Of a stretch of DNA of 64,000 nucleotides, positions 10,275 through 22,217 are shown piece after piece; within the stretch, counting starts at the first letter, position 1; each line of letters begins with the position of its first letter. The DNA comes from Anopheles merus (Eukaryota; Arthropoda; Insecta; Diptera; Culicidae). The notes under the pieces are model-generated. The model searched no databases. It had not been told where the DNA came from and worked only from the letters and a program-made list of their open reading frames with translations. The translations under genes were made by a program, and so were the position numbers. The stretch is taken from positions 744,001 through 808,000 of the forward strand of contig NC_054083.1 in assembly GCF_017562075.2 (NCBI RefSeq). Direction: 5' to 3'.

Positions 10275-11097
10275 CCCTACCAGCATTAAACGGCTTTGAA
10301 GGCATTCAGAAGGCATTTAAGGCCTTAGTCGCCTTAGAAGGCGAATAAAGATTTCAACCGAAACTTTCACGGCTGAAACGGGATCTCTTCGAAATCTTTC
10401 AACTTTTTGATTCAACGAGAACAGATAACTTGCCGCCATCTTAGCTTGTTTATATACTGAATTTGCACCCATTCCAATGTAACTGCCAAATAGAGCAGTG
10501 ACCACGCTTTTGGTTCCGAACCGAGAAAGCGTGTGTTCAAATCCAGATTTTTATGATCTTTTTTCTGCGTTTATTTCTTTTTAAATTAATTTTTTCTTAC
10601 TATAATTACTTGAAACAAAATTTATGTGAAGCGAAATTAAAATAATACCTTTTTAAAAAACATAATAATTACACTATGTTCACCGTTCATTATCAGGATG
10701 GGAGAAATATGTATCTCATTTTTCCTTTTATTTTAGTTATCGAAATGAGTTTGATATATTATTACCTTTCAATGAGTTGGTATTTAACAACCGAATAATG
10801 TAGACCATCTTTAATAAAGTGAAATAGCTCAGAGCTTAACGCAAGAGAACATAACACGTAAATCGTGCTATCGAATCTCACGCTCATATCTGGGAACACT
10901 ACAACAGTGCAGTGCTGAAGACGCTTGTAAGGTTTTCTTTTGACAGTTGCAATTTCAAATTTCAAATTAAAAGCGAAATTTTTCATTGACATATTTCAAA
11001 GGCATTTAATTACTGCTAAATGCACTGCTGATCGCCTTCAATTCGCCGGCGATTACAAGGCGATTAGAAGGCATTTAACGGAAATTTGCGGGTAGGG
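10275..11097. mobile_element. Nested CCCTACC TIR element
   Basis: Inverted ends CCCTACCAGCA and TGCGGGTAGGG, with GGCATTTAA/AAGGC-rich subterminal repeats on both sides (10290..10340 and 11020..11080). The flanking duplication is not clear, so limits are provisional. Confidence 0.5.
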
Positions 11098-11146
11098 ATG
11101 ACTCACACTTCTGATCTCTCGTACATTGTCCATGCGGCTTGTAGAT

Positions 11147-11353
11147 TCTTCTTCTTCTTCTTTGGCTCAACAACCGATGCCGGTCAAGGCCTGCCTGTAC
11201 CACTTGTGTGGGGTTGGCTTTCAGTGACTTAGTGATTTTCCCCCCATAGCAGGATAATCAGTCCTACGTATGGCGGCACGGTCTATTTAGGGCTTGAACC
11301 CATGACGGGCATGTTGTTAAGTCGTACGAGTTGACGACTGTACCATGAGACCG
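11147..11353 (-). mobile_element. Complete SINE-A, minus strand
   Basis: 207 bp, read on the minus strand from a tRNA-like head (B box GGGTTCAAGCCC) to a GAA tail. A perfect 13 bp duplication, GCGGCTTGTAGAT, flanks it (11134..11146 and 11354..11366). Transcription would be by RNA polymerase III from its internal boxes; mobilisation depends on a LINE. Confidence 0.88.
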
Positions 11354-11701
11354 GCGGCTTGTAGATAATGAGGTATTAATTTGAAAATTGCAAAATATAA
11401 TAGTTTCTTAGTTTTTATCATCAAAAATGTCGAAAAAACAATGAATTATAAAATAAATTCACGAAATAACACAAAATACCACACTTAAATCTTTGTTTGA
11501 ATGTTAAATAAGAACTCGCAAAGTTCAAAATATAATTTTCTAAGAATATTTAAACGAGAAAATGGGGTGGATAAAGTATATGAACAAATTTAATGAATGT
11601 AAACAAAGTTTGAATCCTGGGGACCTTACGTCAAATGACGAATTGTCAAAATGCACTAGAGTCCACCACCTGATATTTTTAAATTCACCTTGACCTGGAG
11701 C

Positions 11702-12040
11702 AGCCATGAAATTAAATTGAGAAGAGTTTACAAAAAGTGAAAAAACTTGACGTTCGCAAAAAAGCGTAGACAAACAGCTATTTGGCGCAGTTGTGACCCA
11801 TTGCTATGATATAAATGCTAAAATGCATGATTCGAATTGATTTATACATCTATTTAGTACTTCTTAAACAAAATATCGATGATATTCAGATGTTGGAGCT
11901 TTTTGTCGGTCTTGTGTTTATTTTTTGTGCGGCCACGAGAAAAGCTCATTTTTGCAGTTGACAAGCAATTTTGACAAAGTTGAAAATTTTTTCAACATTT
12001 TGTCAGATCCTTGGCCACCCGCTATTATTGTTTCCAAATA
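11702..12040. other. No recognisable feature
   Basis: AT-rich DNA between two transposons. No convincing open frame or repeat. Confidence 0.5.
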
Positions 12041-12388
12041 CAGACGGTCCCCAAGATACACGGTTAATGAGGACCGAAAACGGCCGCAAAATACCGCGTA
12101 TCTCGAATTTCCGCGTAAGTCGAATCTCTTAATTTTCAGCCAAAATATTACTTATCTTCATGTAATTTGGCAAGTAGGTGTTGGTTTTAGCCACTTAATT
12201 AAATATTTGATATGTTTCTACTGTATTGAACAGTTTTAAATCTTTTGAAATGGTAATTTACATTCGATCGATACAGAAATTATTTGGTATTTCACAATGG
12301 ATGTGTCAAATCAGTACAATTTGTTCAAAGAACTGTCAAATTTGGAAAACCGCGTATAAGAGGTACCGTGTATCTCGGGGACCGCCTG
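12041..12388. mobile_element. Tigger-like MITE, complete copy
   Basis: 348 bp with ends CAGACGGTCCCCAAGATACA and the inverted CGGGGACCGCCTG, TA on both sides. The internal sequence is shared with 14495..14858 and 32716..33075. Confidence 0.85.
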
Positions 12389-12414
12389 TAAACATTTTCA
12401 AGAATGCAAACTTA

Positions 12415-13260
12415 CCGTATTAATATACGATGCGCAATCTCAGATTGCGCATATATTCGTTTTATCAAAATACATCAGCTACGTGAATTGACCCTGAGCT
12501 ATAAACGTCATTTCCATACAATTTCGGATTGCGCCAAAATTGCGAATAAATGTTCAAGATTATATGTCTGAGATATATAAATTTCTTTTGACAGCTAAAT
12601 AAATCAAACCGATCCGTTTGACATATAAATATATGCGCAATCTGAGATTGCCCATCGTCTATTCCCAAGCGCCACAGATTAAGCTTAAACGACTGGAAAA
12701 TTGAATATCCATAGAAAAAAAATGAAAGCTCCACAGCTTCATTGGTTTGATCAATAGATGGCGTATTACAACTCATCATTATATTGCTATCCTTTTCTTG
12801 CAATGTATTTCGACAAGTTGCATTTTATTATGACCTATATAGCCTTCTAACTTTCTGAGCAAAAATCTATATAAATGGTCGTGTGGTTAGATACGTGGGT
12901 ATCAACACCAATGACCATTGCTCAAATCTCACTTGCTTCAGTGCTGGTGGTTTCCGTTGGAGTTTAGTATTTAAACAATCGTATCGCCGTTCTAGTTCTA
13001 GCGATGCATAACTTCAATGCGAAACCATACAACAGTACAGAGGAAATGAGAAAGCTCTCCTCCAAGCGATGAAGCTCAACTGGTTGGGGTATCCCACCAA
13101 CAGATAGCGCCACCAGCTTTTTTGCTATTTTTAGAATGCATGAGTCGTTTGGCGTCTGCTAAACGAAGTCTTTCTATATTCCGTTTAGGTAGAGAACTTG
13201 AGTCGTTTAGAAGCCGTTTAGTGGTCGTTTAGTGGATTTGTGGCACTTGGGTTGCTACGG
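12415..13260. mobile_element. Harbinger-type CCGTA MITE, split by a TA MITE
   Basis: Ends CCGTATTAATA and TATTGCTACGG, TTA on both sides (12412 and 13261). Next to each end is the self-complementary GCGCAATCTCAGATTGCGC or a close variant. Own length is about 260 bp; the 588 bp MITE at 12664..13251 interrupts it near the right end. TTA duplications and short length fit PIF/Harbinger-derived MITEs. Other copies: 19632, 49458, 56522. Confidence 0.85.
12664..13251 (+). mobile_element. CCCAAGCG MITE, copy 1 (588 bp)
   Basis: Ends CCCAAGCGCCACA and TGTGGCACTTGGG, inverted with one mismatch. Here the duplicated dinucleotide is TT (12662 and 13252); in the copies at 47249 and 47922 it is TA. GTTTAG-containing repeats sit near the right end (13140..13235). 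No coding capacity. Confidence 0.85.
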
Positions 13261-13502
13261 TTACAGCATTTCCGTTTGAATTTCCCTGCGCTGGCGGGTG
13301 GTCCGAAAAGATCGATCGAAAAAAGAAGCAATACAATGCGTTATATTACATCTGCTACTTTTTTCTTTATGGTGCTTAATCGGTGTTTTTAGGCAGTCTG
13401 GCCTGAGTCTGCGTATCTCGCGAACAGACTGTATAACTGGAAGATAGTTGTGTGACATTCGGTAATCCGTGGCTTTCGGATTATCCGTAATTGGAATATG
13501 TG

Positions 13503-13827
13503 CAAGGTTGAATGTAAAATGAGGTGTAGTTATAGCGCTTTTGGCGATCCCCCCCTAGGGCTCCGATTTTGAAAGATGGTTTTCCGCTTGTATATGTATT
13601 GATGGATTGTTTACGTTTTGCATGGTCAATGTTTGGTGGAGATCAATTTGGGTGAATATTTTAGTTTATTAGAACACAGCCCGTGATTTAAAATGGAAAT
13701 TTTCCTTCGAGAACTTGAAGCGTTCGCCAAACGCGGAAAACTAACTGTCAGTTTTCTTCGTCGATTCTTCTTCCACCTAGCTGTCAAAACGGGCTTATAA
13801 CTTGACCTGATATCTTTACGGTCCTTG
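13503..13827. mobile_element. 325 bp CAAGG...CCTTG element, copy 2
   Basis: Same sequence as 9869..10193, here with a perfect 9 bp duplication, GAATATGTG, at 13494 and 13828. The duplication length and CAAGG ends link it to the Mutator-like element at 10222. Confidence 0.82.
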
Positions 13828-13836
13828 GAATATGTG

Positions 13837-14494
13837 GATAAAAAATCTTTAATGAATAGGGGTGATCAATAGTTAGGATTACGAGGAATTTTAGTGTAAG
13901 TACAACTTTTACACGTTATTTTTTGGCCCTTCTTGTAAATACGCTTTGAAATGTCATCTTACTTCTGTTATGTACCGATGAACATCGAAATATTCGCGGG
14001 CAGTCTCGTTTTTTGCACGCATATAGGCTATAAAACGTATATGGGTTATAAAATAGGCTTGAATCAAAGGCGCCTTACTTTTTGTTTTCCTTTAACCTAA
14101 TGTATTTCTTTGCAGTTGTTTGCAGTACTCATCAATTTGATTATTCTAGGTCAAAGATTAGTTGTGTTTATTATTTGTCTTATCTTTGTTATTTCAATCG
14201 CATGGTGCCGTGTGGTGCTAAGGAAACAAGAAGAAATAATGACGACATGCGATGATGAGTGTCGGAACTCTGTTAATATTCCTTGATTTTTAACATGCTT
14301 GCATTTGCTTACTACTTTCGATTTTGTAAAATTTTCGTTACAAATATGTCCTGGCGGTTACTTGCTGATTAAACATGATTAACACATTCAGACCGATGGC
14401 GACTCCCACATTGGCAGTCCAATGAACTTTCACGTATGCCGGTGGCTGTGCCTTTTGTTAAAAAAAAAAACAACTAACACTGCAAACAACTGTA
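13837..14494. other. No recognisable feature
   Basis: AT-rich intergenic DNA ending in a poly-A run; no gene or repeat recognised. Confidence 0.5.
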
Positions 14495-14858
14495 CAGGCG
14501 GTCCCCGAGATACAAGGTCAATGGGGACCGAAAACGGCCGCAAAATACCGCGTATCTCGAATTTCCGCGTAAGTCGAATCTCGTGATTTCTAGCCAAAAT
14601 ATCACTAATTTTCGTGTAAATTTGCAACTAGGGGGTGGTTTTAGCCACTTAATCAATTATTTGATATGATTCTGAATGAAATAACAGTTTCAAACCTTTT
14701 GAAATAGTTTTTAACATCCGATCAAAACGGAAATTATTTGGTAATTTACAATTGATGTGTCAAATCAGTACAATTTGCTCAAAAAATTGTCAAATTTAGA
14801 AAACCGCGTATCTCTGAATCCGCGTATAAGAGGTACCGTGTATCTCGGGTACCGCCTG
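14495..14858. mobile_element. Tigger-like MITE, complete copy
   Basis: 364 bp, CAGGCGGTCCCCGAGATACA at the left, inverted partner at the right, TA at both borders. Confidence 0.85.
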
Positions 14859-15314
14859 TACTTTACCCTCATGAAGAGCAATGGTGTACATGTAGTAAAA
14901 TTTCTTGTTCTAAGAACTATTACGGTCGAAAAAAATCTCATCGCAGATGGTAGATGTTAGTTTTTCACAGAGAAGTGTTGAAAACTGAGCAAAACATTCA
15001 ACTATACTACATGCATATACAGTGTATCCTAACAGTGTCCGTCGAGCTGAGTATTAAAAAAAATTGAATTTTGGTGGCAATAGGCATGGGTCGGTAAAAG
15101 AAGTGATGAAGTTTGATAAAGGCAGCATATTCATTGGAATAGTTCAATAGCAACAAAAGCACATTAAAAATTAAAAAAAAGTTGTTTGTCGACGCGTAGC
15201 AAGTATTCGTCTATCCGTGTTTTTTGCGTAATATGCATATTGATAAAAAAGCTTATGAAACCAAAAAAAATATTCAATCTGGTTTCTAAATACAATTATG
15301 CCTATTAGTGATAA

Positions 15315-15632
15315 CAGGTATTCCCTGGTATACGCTATATTCGATATACAGGTATTCCCCGATATACGCTATTAACGCGGACCAGAGGCAATAGCGTATC
15401 TCAAATTTTAGCATAAGTCGAATTTCGGTTTTCAGTGAAATTATAGCTAATTTTCGTATAATTTTGCTTGAAGTGGTAGTTTTTAGTCATTGAATTAGTT
15501 ATTAAATCTGATTTCAACTGAAGATCACAATTTTGTACCTTTTAAAATCGGATGCATTTCGTGTATATCGATCGAAATCGTGTATATCGAGTACGGCGTA
15601 TAATCCTGTACTGTAGGTATGGGAAATACCTG
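15315..15632. repeat. Diverged Tigger-related repeat, compound ends
   Basis: CAGGTATTCCC occurs twice at the left (15315 and 15349) and its inverted form GGGAAATACCTG at the right (15620). Internal GCGTATCTCAA and TAAGTCGAAT motifs match the Tigger-like MITE, so this is an older or sister subfamily, possibly one copy inside another. Confidence 0.55.
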
Positions 15633-17712
15633 TACTTGATCAAAACGCTAACTCAATTGAAGCTTGTTAAGGGTGTATTTTTTCCCACTGTTTCTACAAG
15701 ACTTGTTGCAATAAATCTCTGGTAAAAATATTGTATTTACGGGTCACCAGGCCAAGTTACATTGAAAATTGACAATTGATATCAAATTGAGAGTATATTT
15801 AGCCGTTTTCATCAATTTAATTTCTGCTGGTTTGTTGTTTTTGGCACAATGCCAAATAACAATGCTCTGTATATTCTTCCGCCCCACAGGTTTTGAAATA
15901 TGTGGAACTTTTTAAAGTACAATTTGTCAGAACTAGGTATAACTTACAACTTCACGCGTCTTTGAGAATACTCTTGAGTTATGCCAAAAAATCATACTGA
16001 TATCTTGAAAAAACCTCTGAAAACCATGCATAAATGTAAGAAAAGGTATGAAAGTAATGCAGTCCGCCGAAAGTCGGACAGTTTCTATTCCATAGGAAAA
16101 TGACTTAGTCGCTTGTCAACGTTGGCTGATATGGTTCTAAAATTGTTTGATATCAGTTGTTAGTGGTAAAACGATACTAGAGGAAGTCAGGGTTGGTTCG
16201 ACACCTTGCCATTTTTGTATTTATAGCACTTTTTGAAGAAAAAAAAACTAGTACATATTATTTATGTCAACTGTTTCGAATATTTGAGTCACATTTCACT
16301 ATTCAGAAACCTGTCAATTGTCAAAAAACAACAAAATAAACACATGGTGATTCTGATTTACAGTCGATGTAAGTTTTTACTTCTGGGACTTAAGGAATTG
16401 TGGCGTTATTTCAACAAAATTATAGTTTCTGTGTTAATAGTATTGTTTATAAACACTATTGATTTGTTCAGTATCACAGGGCGTAATTTGACTATATAAT
16501 ATAAAATGTTACTAAAACTTGTGCGGCCAATGGGGGTAAAATCGACACCCCACTTGGTAGTAGTGTAATGCTTATTTGTAGCATGATCATTTTGAATTAA
16601 ATCGTAATTTGAATTAAATTTTAATTTAATTAAATTAAAATTTAATTTAAAAATTAAAAGTGCGTAATTTGATAGTGCCTGTATTTTATACAGATACCCC
16701 TTAACGATGTACGACAAACGTAAATATCAAGCTGAGCAAACAGGCAATTAAAAATACCGTAGAAGCTTTAAAACTCAAGATCTCAACAAACTAAGGAAGT
16801 TATAATTATGGAATTTAGCTATTATTCTCTCACAGAACGTTTGCCAAACTCGGACTCAAAACATGTACTTTATGGTATTGATTGAATATTTTTATATTTA
16901 TATGGTTTATGCTTATGAAAATTTATATTCTTATGATTTTGACCGTATTTTAGGCTGACTTTAGGCCGGGTAGGCTTGACTGAAGAATAAAATAGCCGCT
17001 GGTTTGGAATCACATTGACCGATTTTCGTCTTTTGGCTTTCGAGTTGGCAGAGAAAAATAAAATTGAACACTTTTCGATTTTATAAAAAAAAAAAAATAT
17101 AGTATTAAGAAGATTACTGGAAGATGGCTGCCAGGTTATTTTTAAAAGGAATCTTAACCAATCATTCCGTAAACCAGATGCTTTCGCCGCAACTTCTACT
17201 ATATGGGGTCTGGCCCGATGCTATATGTATTGAAATTTTTGTTCTTGCTTGTAACTTTATTTCTTTCGCATATTTCAACAATCTTTTGTGTTAATTTTTC
17301 ATAAAATTGGTACGAAACACTTTGTTGAACTCCGATGAAAACTACAGGCCATCAGAGTTTGTTATTTTAAAAGCTAAAACCAATGTGTCGAAATCACCCC
17401 CAAGGTGTCGATTTTACCCCATCATGATGTCGATCTTACCCGCACTGCAGTTGTGACGCAACAAAAAACATACTTTTTTATTTTTATCAAAATGTTATCA
17501 AAATCAATCCAGGAACCGTAGTTTCTCGTAAGATGGTAAATAATACATCAAAAAAGCTGTTTCGATGTCTTCTAGTAAGTTTACATTGGCAGAAGTATTG
17601 CAATCAGGGGAAAACCTTAAGGTGTCGAAACTACCCCCAGTTCCCCTACTAAGTAGCCTTTTAATGGTCCGAGTTTAGTCAAATCAAACAAAAGAGTAAT
17701 TTTAAAGAGGAG
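15633..17712. other. AT-rich DNA with scattered GGGGGTAAAATCGACACC-type repeats
   Basis: No gene. A motif GGGGTAAAATCGACACC at about 16540 appears inverted near 17405, with degenerate versions near 17380, 17430 and 17620. This suggests an old TIR element spanning roughly 16530..17650, but no clear ends or duplication are found. 16600..16680 is an AATTAAATTT-type simple repeat. Confidence 0.35.
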
Positions 17713-17724
17713 ATTATTGTAATT

Positions 17725-17928
17725 TTGCTGGACTTGTGGTACATTCGTCAACTCGTAGGACTTAACAACATGCCCATTATGGGTTCAATTCCCAAATGGA
17801 CCGTGTCCCCAAACTAAAGATTATCCTATGCTGCTATGAGTAAATCAATAGGGCATTGAAAGCCTAGTCCATTAGTGGTACAGACAGGCCTTGACCGAAA
17901 ACGGATGTGGTGCCAAAGGAAAAGAAGA
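17725..17928 (+). mobile_element. Complete SINE-A, plus strand
   Basis: 204 bp with the B-box-like GGGTTCAATTCCC and a short A-rich/GAA tail. A 12 bp duplication, ATTATTGTAATT, lies at 17713..17724 and 17929..17940. Confidence 0.87.
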
Positions 17929-18179
17929 ATTATTGTAATTCATAATAATTTAATTGTTAAATCTTTTAGAAGCATCATACATGATCTATTCGTGAAGATT
18001 TACTGTCTAACTTGCCATTTGAGACCTGTTAGTTTAAGTGCTAGTGATTATTTTTTCCTTATAAGTAGTCTCAGGAAATTTCTAGGCTACCCCAAAGTCA
18101 GATAATGGGCCCTTTTCTCTTTTAAGATCGTAAGCTGAAATTTCTGCCTAACAGCTGTTTGCATTGTATAGCAGTTTTA

Positions 18180-18360
18180 GGCCGAAAATACACGGACCGG
18201 AATTCCGCGGCCACAGAATTCCGCCTGCTGTCAAACCCATATAAAAAGTGTCAACGGCAACTTTCCCGAATTGTCAAAGCCAAAAAATTTTCATCAAGCT
18301 GCTATCAAAGTGGCTGTAATATCCATGTGGGATTATGCCAAGGTGTATGTATTTAGTAGG
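18180..18360. repeat. One end of a Harbinger-type element
   Basis: Starts GGCCGAAAATACACGGACCG right after TTA, the same terminus as the 8.8 kb Harbinger copy at 45380. The rest diverges after about 45 bases and no opposite end is found, so this is a fragment or a MITE built on the same termini. Confidence 0.65.
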
Positions 18361-18432
18361 TTGATTTTTTTCGCTTCTGCTTGTAAATGAAGATCCTAAG
18401 AGTGTTATGTGTATCGATCGAGTTAACAGAAA

Positions 18433-18745
18433 ACTTGTTAGAGCCATGGTGGGTTAAAGAGATCAGGTGGTGGAATCTAGAGCATTTTAACGATTCGACA
18501 CTTGACGTAAAGTGCCCAAGAATCTAATCGTTATTTACGTTTTCTTGACTTGTTCATGTATTTTATCTTCAACATTAAAACATAGATTGAAGTGAGTTCA
18601 TTCGTGTTCATGAATTTCATTTCATGAATTTATATTAAATTTTCATTGTGACATATTTCTAGGATAACAACATAGAAATAATTTACTTTTCCAATTTTCA
18701 CATTAATTCCTCAATGATCTACAAGACGCATTTTGACGCGCACAG
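18433..18745. repeat. Truncated copy of the Mutator-like element
   Basis: GATCAGGTGGTGG and the following about 270 bases align to the reversed right part of 10222..11692, including the site of the SINE (here GCGTCTTGTAGAT-like and unoccupied). Confidence 0.6.
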
Positions 18746-19075
18746 ACGGTAAATTTAAGTGAGAGTATTACTCTTACTCACATGATTTTAAATTATGTGA
18801 TCAAATAAATCGTTAACTCTTTTGTTGATATTTCTCTTTTTTTTTGTAAAATCAATAAACTTACAAATGCACTTAATAATCAAGATATTTGTTCTAATTT
18901 TTATGCTTTGTGTTCGGGAACCAATGGTTTACGGTTTTAAAATTATGTAAGTTTCCTCAACCCAAAGGTCCTTTTCCACCATTTGGTATCTTTAATGCAC
19001 TTTGATTTGAAAGTTTTCACTCGTCCTGTCAAAAAGTGACGTTCAAATTTGGTTATAAAAAAACAGATGACCGTA

Positions 19076-19631
19076 TTACACGGTTTTACAAGTCAATGTG
19101 CAATTTGCAATGTGTGATACATATTTTGTCGCTCATGAAATTTACTTTGACTACTAGTACGTTCTTGGACTGGTCGAATGTTAATTTTATCCCATCCAAA
19201 AAGTGCTTGGCCCCCTGGGAAAGATTAACAAAAATGGTCTAGCACTCAACGAGTTAGAGAGATTAGGTTCCACCAATCTAGAATCAAAGTGTATGTAGAC
19301 TATATGGTCTCATAGCGTGTTCTTTTATTTAATAGGAACGGTTTTACCGTATTGCTTAAGTATCACTGTATTAATAACATTAAAACATAGATTGATAACA
19401 TTAATGCTTAAGTCTTCTTCTTTCCGTTTTTGTGCATACAATGTGTCAAAATGTGTAAAATAATGTAGAAAACATAGGAAAACCTGCACCTCGATAGGGC
19501 TGTTAAAATAAAGCTTGGGCGGGATAAAATTAACATTGGACTAGTCCAACTACGCACTAGGAGTCAAAGTAAATTTCGTGCTCGACAAAATATGTAGCAC
19601 ACATTGCAAAATGACTTGTAAAACCCTGTAA
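19076..19631. repeat. Long inverted-repeat (fold-back) element
   Basis: About 120 bp arms (19076..19205 and 19508..19631) read GGTTTTACAAGTCA inwards from each end. CCGTA occurs immediately outside on both sides; the right CCGTA is also the first five bases of the Harbinger-type MITE, so the fold-back may have inserted into that MITE's edge. Confidence 0.55.
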
Positions 19632-19902
19632 CCGTATTAATAAACGATGCGCAATCTCTGATAGCATATCTATTCGTTTTGTCGAAAAATATATCAATTC
19701 GCGTAGCCAACCCTGGCCTATAAACGTCATCTCCACACATTTTCAGATTGCGCCAAGATTGCGCATAAATTTTTGAGATTATATGTCTGAGATATATCAA
19801 TTTTTTTTTTGACAGATAAATATAACAAATAGAGTCGTTTGACTGATAAATATATGCGCAATCTGAGATTCGTTTATTCGTTCGCATCGTTTATTGATAC
19901 GG
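19632..19902. mobile_element. Harbinger-type CCGTA MITE
   Basis: 271 bp, ends CCGTATTAATAAACGATGCG and the inverted partner. The right flank is TTA and the left TAA, so the duplication is imperfect, perhaps because of the adjoining fold-back insertion. Confidence 0.75.
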
Positions 19903-20640
19903 TTATATGTCCGAAACATGTTAAGATTTGAAGTCAGTTATCCCTGGCTATTATATATGATAGCCATGGCACCCCAGGAAACACAACTGTTTATCATATA
20001 TGATAGCCATTGTCCCCAAAGTGTTTGTGTACCTTGGGATGAATGAAAAACACGACCTTGTTTTGTCATTTTTTGGAGCAGGTACTGGAATCTAATTATA
20101 GCTTTGCGGCTGAAATAATATGGGCTGAAAATCGTAGACTAATCGTTTTGTGTGTTTGTATGGAGTGTTGACATGTTTTAGCCACCAACTGTCAAACTCT
20201 ATAAATAAAGCTGACTATCGGGTATCGTGAAAGGCTTCAATATGGGAAAATATGAGGTGTCCGACTTTAAGTGGCCGCCACTGTACATTTCCCAATTTCT
20301 CATCCTATTCATTTGAACCATTTTTCTAGCTCAACTTTCCCCGCTGAGCTTTAGTATCATGGCACCATGGTGTTGTCATTACACGAGATTTTCCTGCTGC
20401 CTCTTAGTAGACTGTTTTCACCATACTAGACGACGGCCGTATGGCCTCGACAAGTTAATCTTATTTCAGTCACTTAGTACTGCGTTATTTGAAATGTATT
20501 CTTGAAATATTTGATGCTACGAACCAGATTTAGCCACTTTCGGCGGATACTATTATTCAAACGAAACATATTCGTAATAACTCATTCGTTCAAGCCATAA
20601 TATGATCAGATACAATCAGTTCTACAAAATGTCAATGTCA
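19903..20640. other. Intergenic DNA with a repeat shared with the MTHFD2 intron
   Basis: TTAAGATTTGAAGTCAGTTA, then ATATATGATAGCCA (about 19920..19970), recurs in diverged form near 34890..34935 and partly near 33735. No gene is seen. Confidence 0.35.
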
Positions 20641-22120
20641 TAAAAAAATCTGACTTAAACAAAATCCATATCAGCGTCACGTACTCAATTGTGATAATCA
20701 GAGGTGATAATCAAAACACGATTAGAGTGACCAATACATGCTTCATGACATTTTTGCGACCATCGCTTGGTCAGTCACTATGTTATTACTCTTTTTTTAC
20801 TGTGATCAGTTCTGATCACAGTTCTGAAATGTCACTGACATAGTCATGACAGATTCCGGCTGAAGACAAAATATTTGCAGCGTTACGAGCTCAACTGTGA
20901 TGATCAGAGACGAGCCTCGAGCCTAGTGCGACCATCATATGCTTGGAGACATTGTGTGCAACCTACACTTGGTCAGTTACTTGGTATCGATATTTTCAGT
21001 CGGTGATCTTCACGATGGTCATGGAAGATATGCGATGCGTACGAGTGGTTCCAAGAAACAAAATGAGCATGTTTTCTCACTCTGTTTGAACCGACAGATA
21101 ATCAAAACAGACAGAGCGAGGTAGCATGCTCAATTTACAGGGCTTTCGAGGATTATATAGGATTATATAGTTATAGATTCGTTCAGGCATGTAATAGACT
21201 CTTTTAACGAGATATAGAATCGTTCGGAAGTAGGCGTTGACATGTTCGGTTATACTTTAGAGCTATCACTTTCGTACCCCTTGGACTGCAGCTTGGATCA
21301 TTCTCATCAGAAGGTAAACAAACGGTTTTCGTAAAAATATGTTTGTATTAACTTATTTATGTATTAAACAGCTTGGAGAATGATTATTAGTTATTTTTAG
21401 AACTTTTAAGAATGACAAAAAGAAAACCCTACGGCACAGTGTGTAAACAAAACAAATGACAGCACTACAGAATCGCTGAACATGTCAACGCCTACTTCCG
21501 AACAATTCGATATCTCACTGAAAGAGTCTATTATATGCCTGAACGAATCTAAAAATAGCTAAACATGTCTATATAATCCTCGAAAACCCTGTATTGCTTG
21601 AGCCCACACGCCAAGTATATTCTAAGATTGTCGTGATTAACGCCGACAAAAATGTCGTGACCAAGTGAGTGACCAAGAGTTGGGTGCTAATCAAAATGTC
21701 ACCAAACATGTGATTGATTCACCAACTGTTTGACTCTCAGTGATGACAGTGATGATGATGATGATGATCAGTGATGATCATCTCAGTTGTGTACGTGATT
21801 AAGGCTTCATTTCAGTCATGAGTGACTGAAACAGTGGCATTTGGCAGCACTGTTCACAGCCAGAACAAATCATGATTGTGTTTGCGCCGGCATTAAGCTC
21901 AGCTTGTCGGTCAGAGTATCGGGTTTGACTTAAACACTCACACGTCGCGGTCGGGTTGTCATGACGCAATTTCATTGAATATCAGCAATGAGCATAAAGT
22001 TACCTCGGATATGTTCATTGTCTTCGTTGGTGAAAATCTCGTGATGGTCATGACATTTTGCAGCACTGGAGGATACAATGAATTTCACCATGACCCATCA
22101 ACAATATAGACACATAAATA
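20641..22120. repeat. TGATCA/GTCACTGAC-rich degenerate repeat, split by a TIR element
   Basis: Many short inverted pieces of GTGATCA, GTCACTGA and GACCAAG. A similar stretch lies at 57360..57640 (GACCAAGAG, GTCACCAA). The part between 21138 and 21591 is a separate element. A diffuse old repeat; ends not definable by eye. Confidence 0.35.
21138..21591. mobile_element. 454 bp TIR element (CAGGGNTTTCGAGG ends)
   Basis: Inverted arms of roughly 100 bp start CAGGGCTTTCGAGGATTATA at the left and mirror at the right; TA lies on both sides. A decayed right half of a relative is at 33194..33279. Non-coding. Confidence 0.75.
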
Positions 22121-22217
22121 CAGGCATGAATTAATTTTGAATAGAGTCACTAGCAGGTTGATAATAATACATTAAATTCGTGTGTACGTATTGTTTCGCC
22201 AGCGTAAATGAGTCTAA

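Larger units (their letters stand above)
10222..11692. mobile_element. Mutator-like 1471 bp non-autonomous element
   Basis: Ends CAAGGTG..TTAAAAATATCAGGTGGTGG and the inverted counterpart. A perfect 9 bp duplication, ACCTGGAGC, lies at 10213..10221 and 11693..11701. Nine-base duplications are typical of Mutator-like elements. No transposase frame. It holds a nested TIR element (10275..11097) and a SINE (11147..11353). A second, truncated copy at 18433..18745 lacks the SINE, confirming that insertion. Confidence 0.8.
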
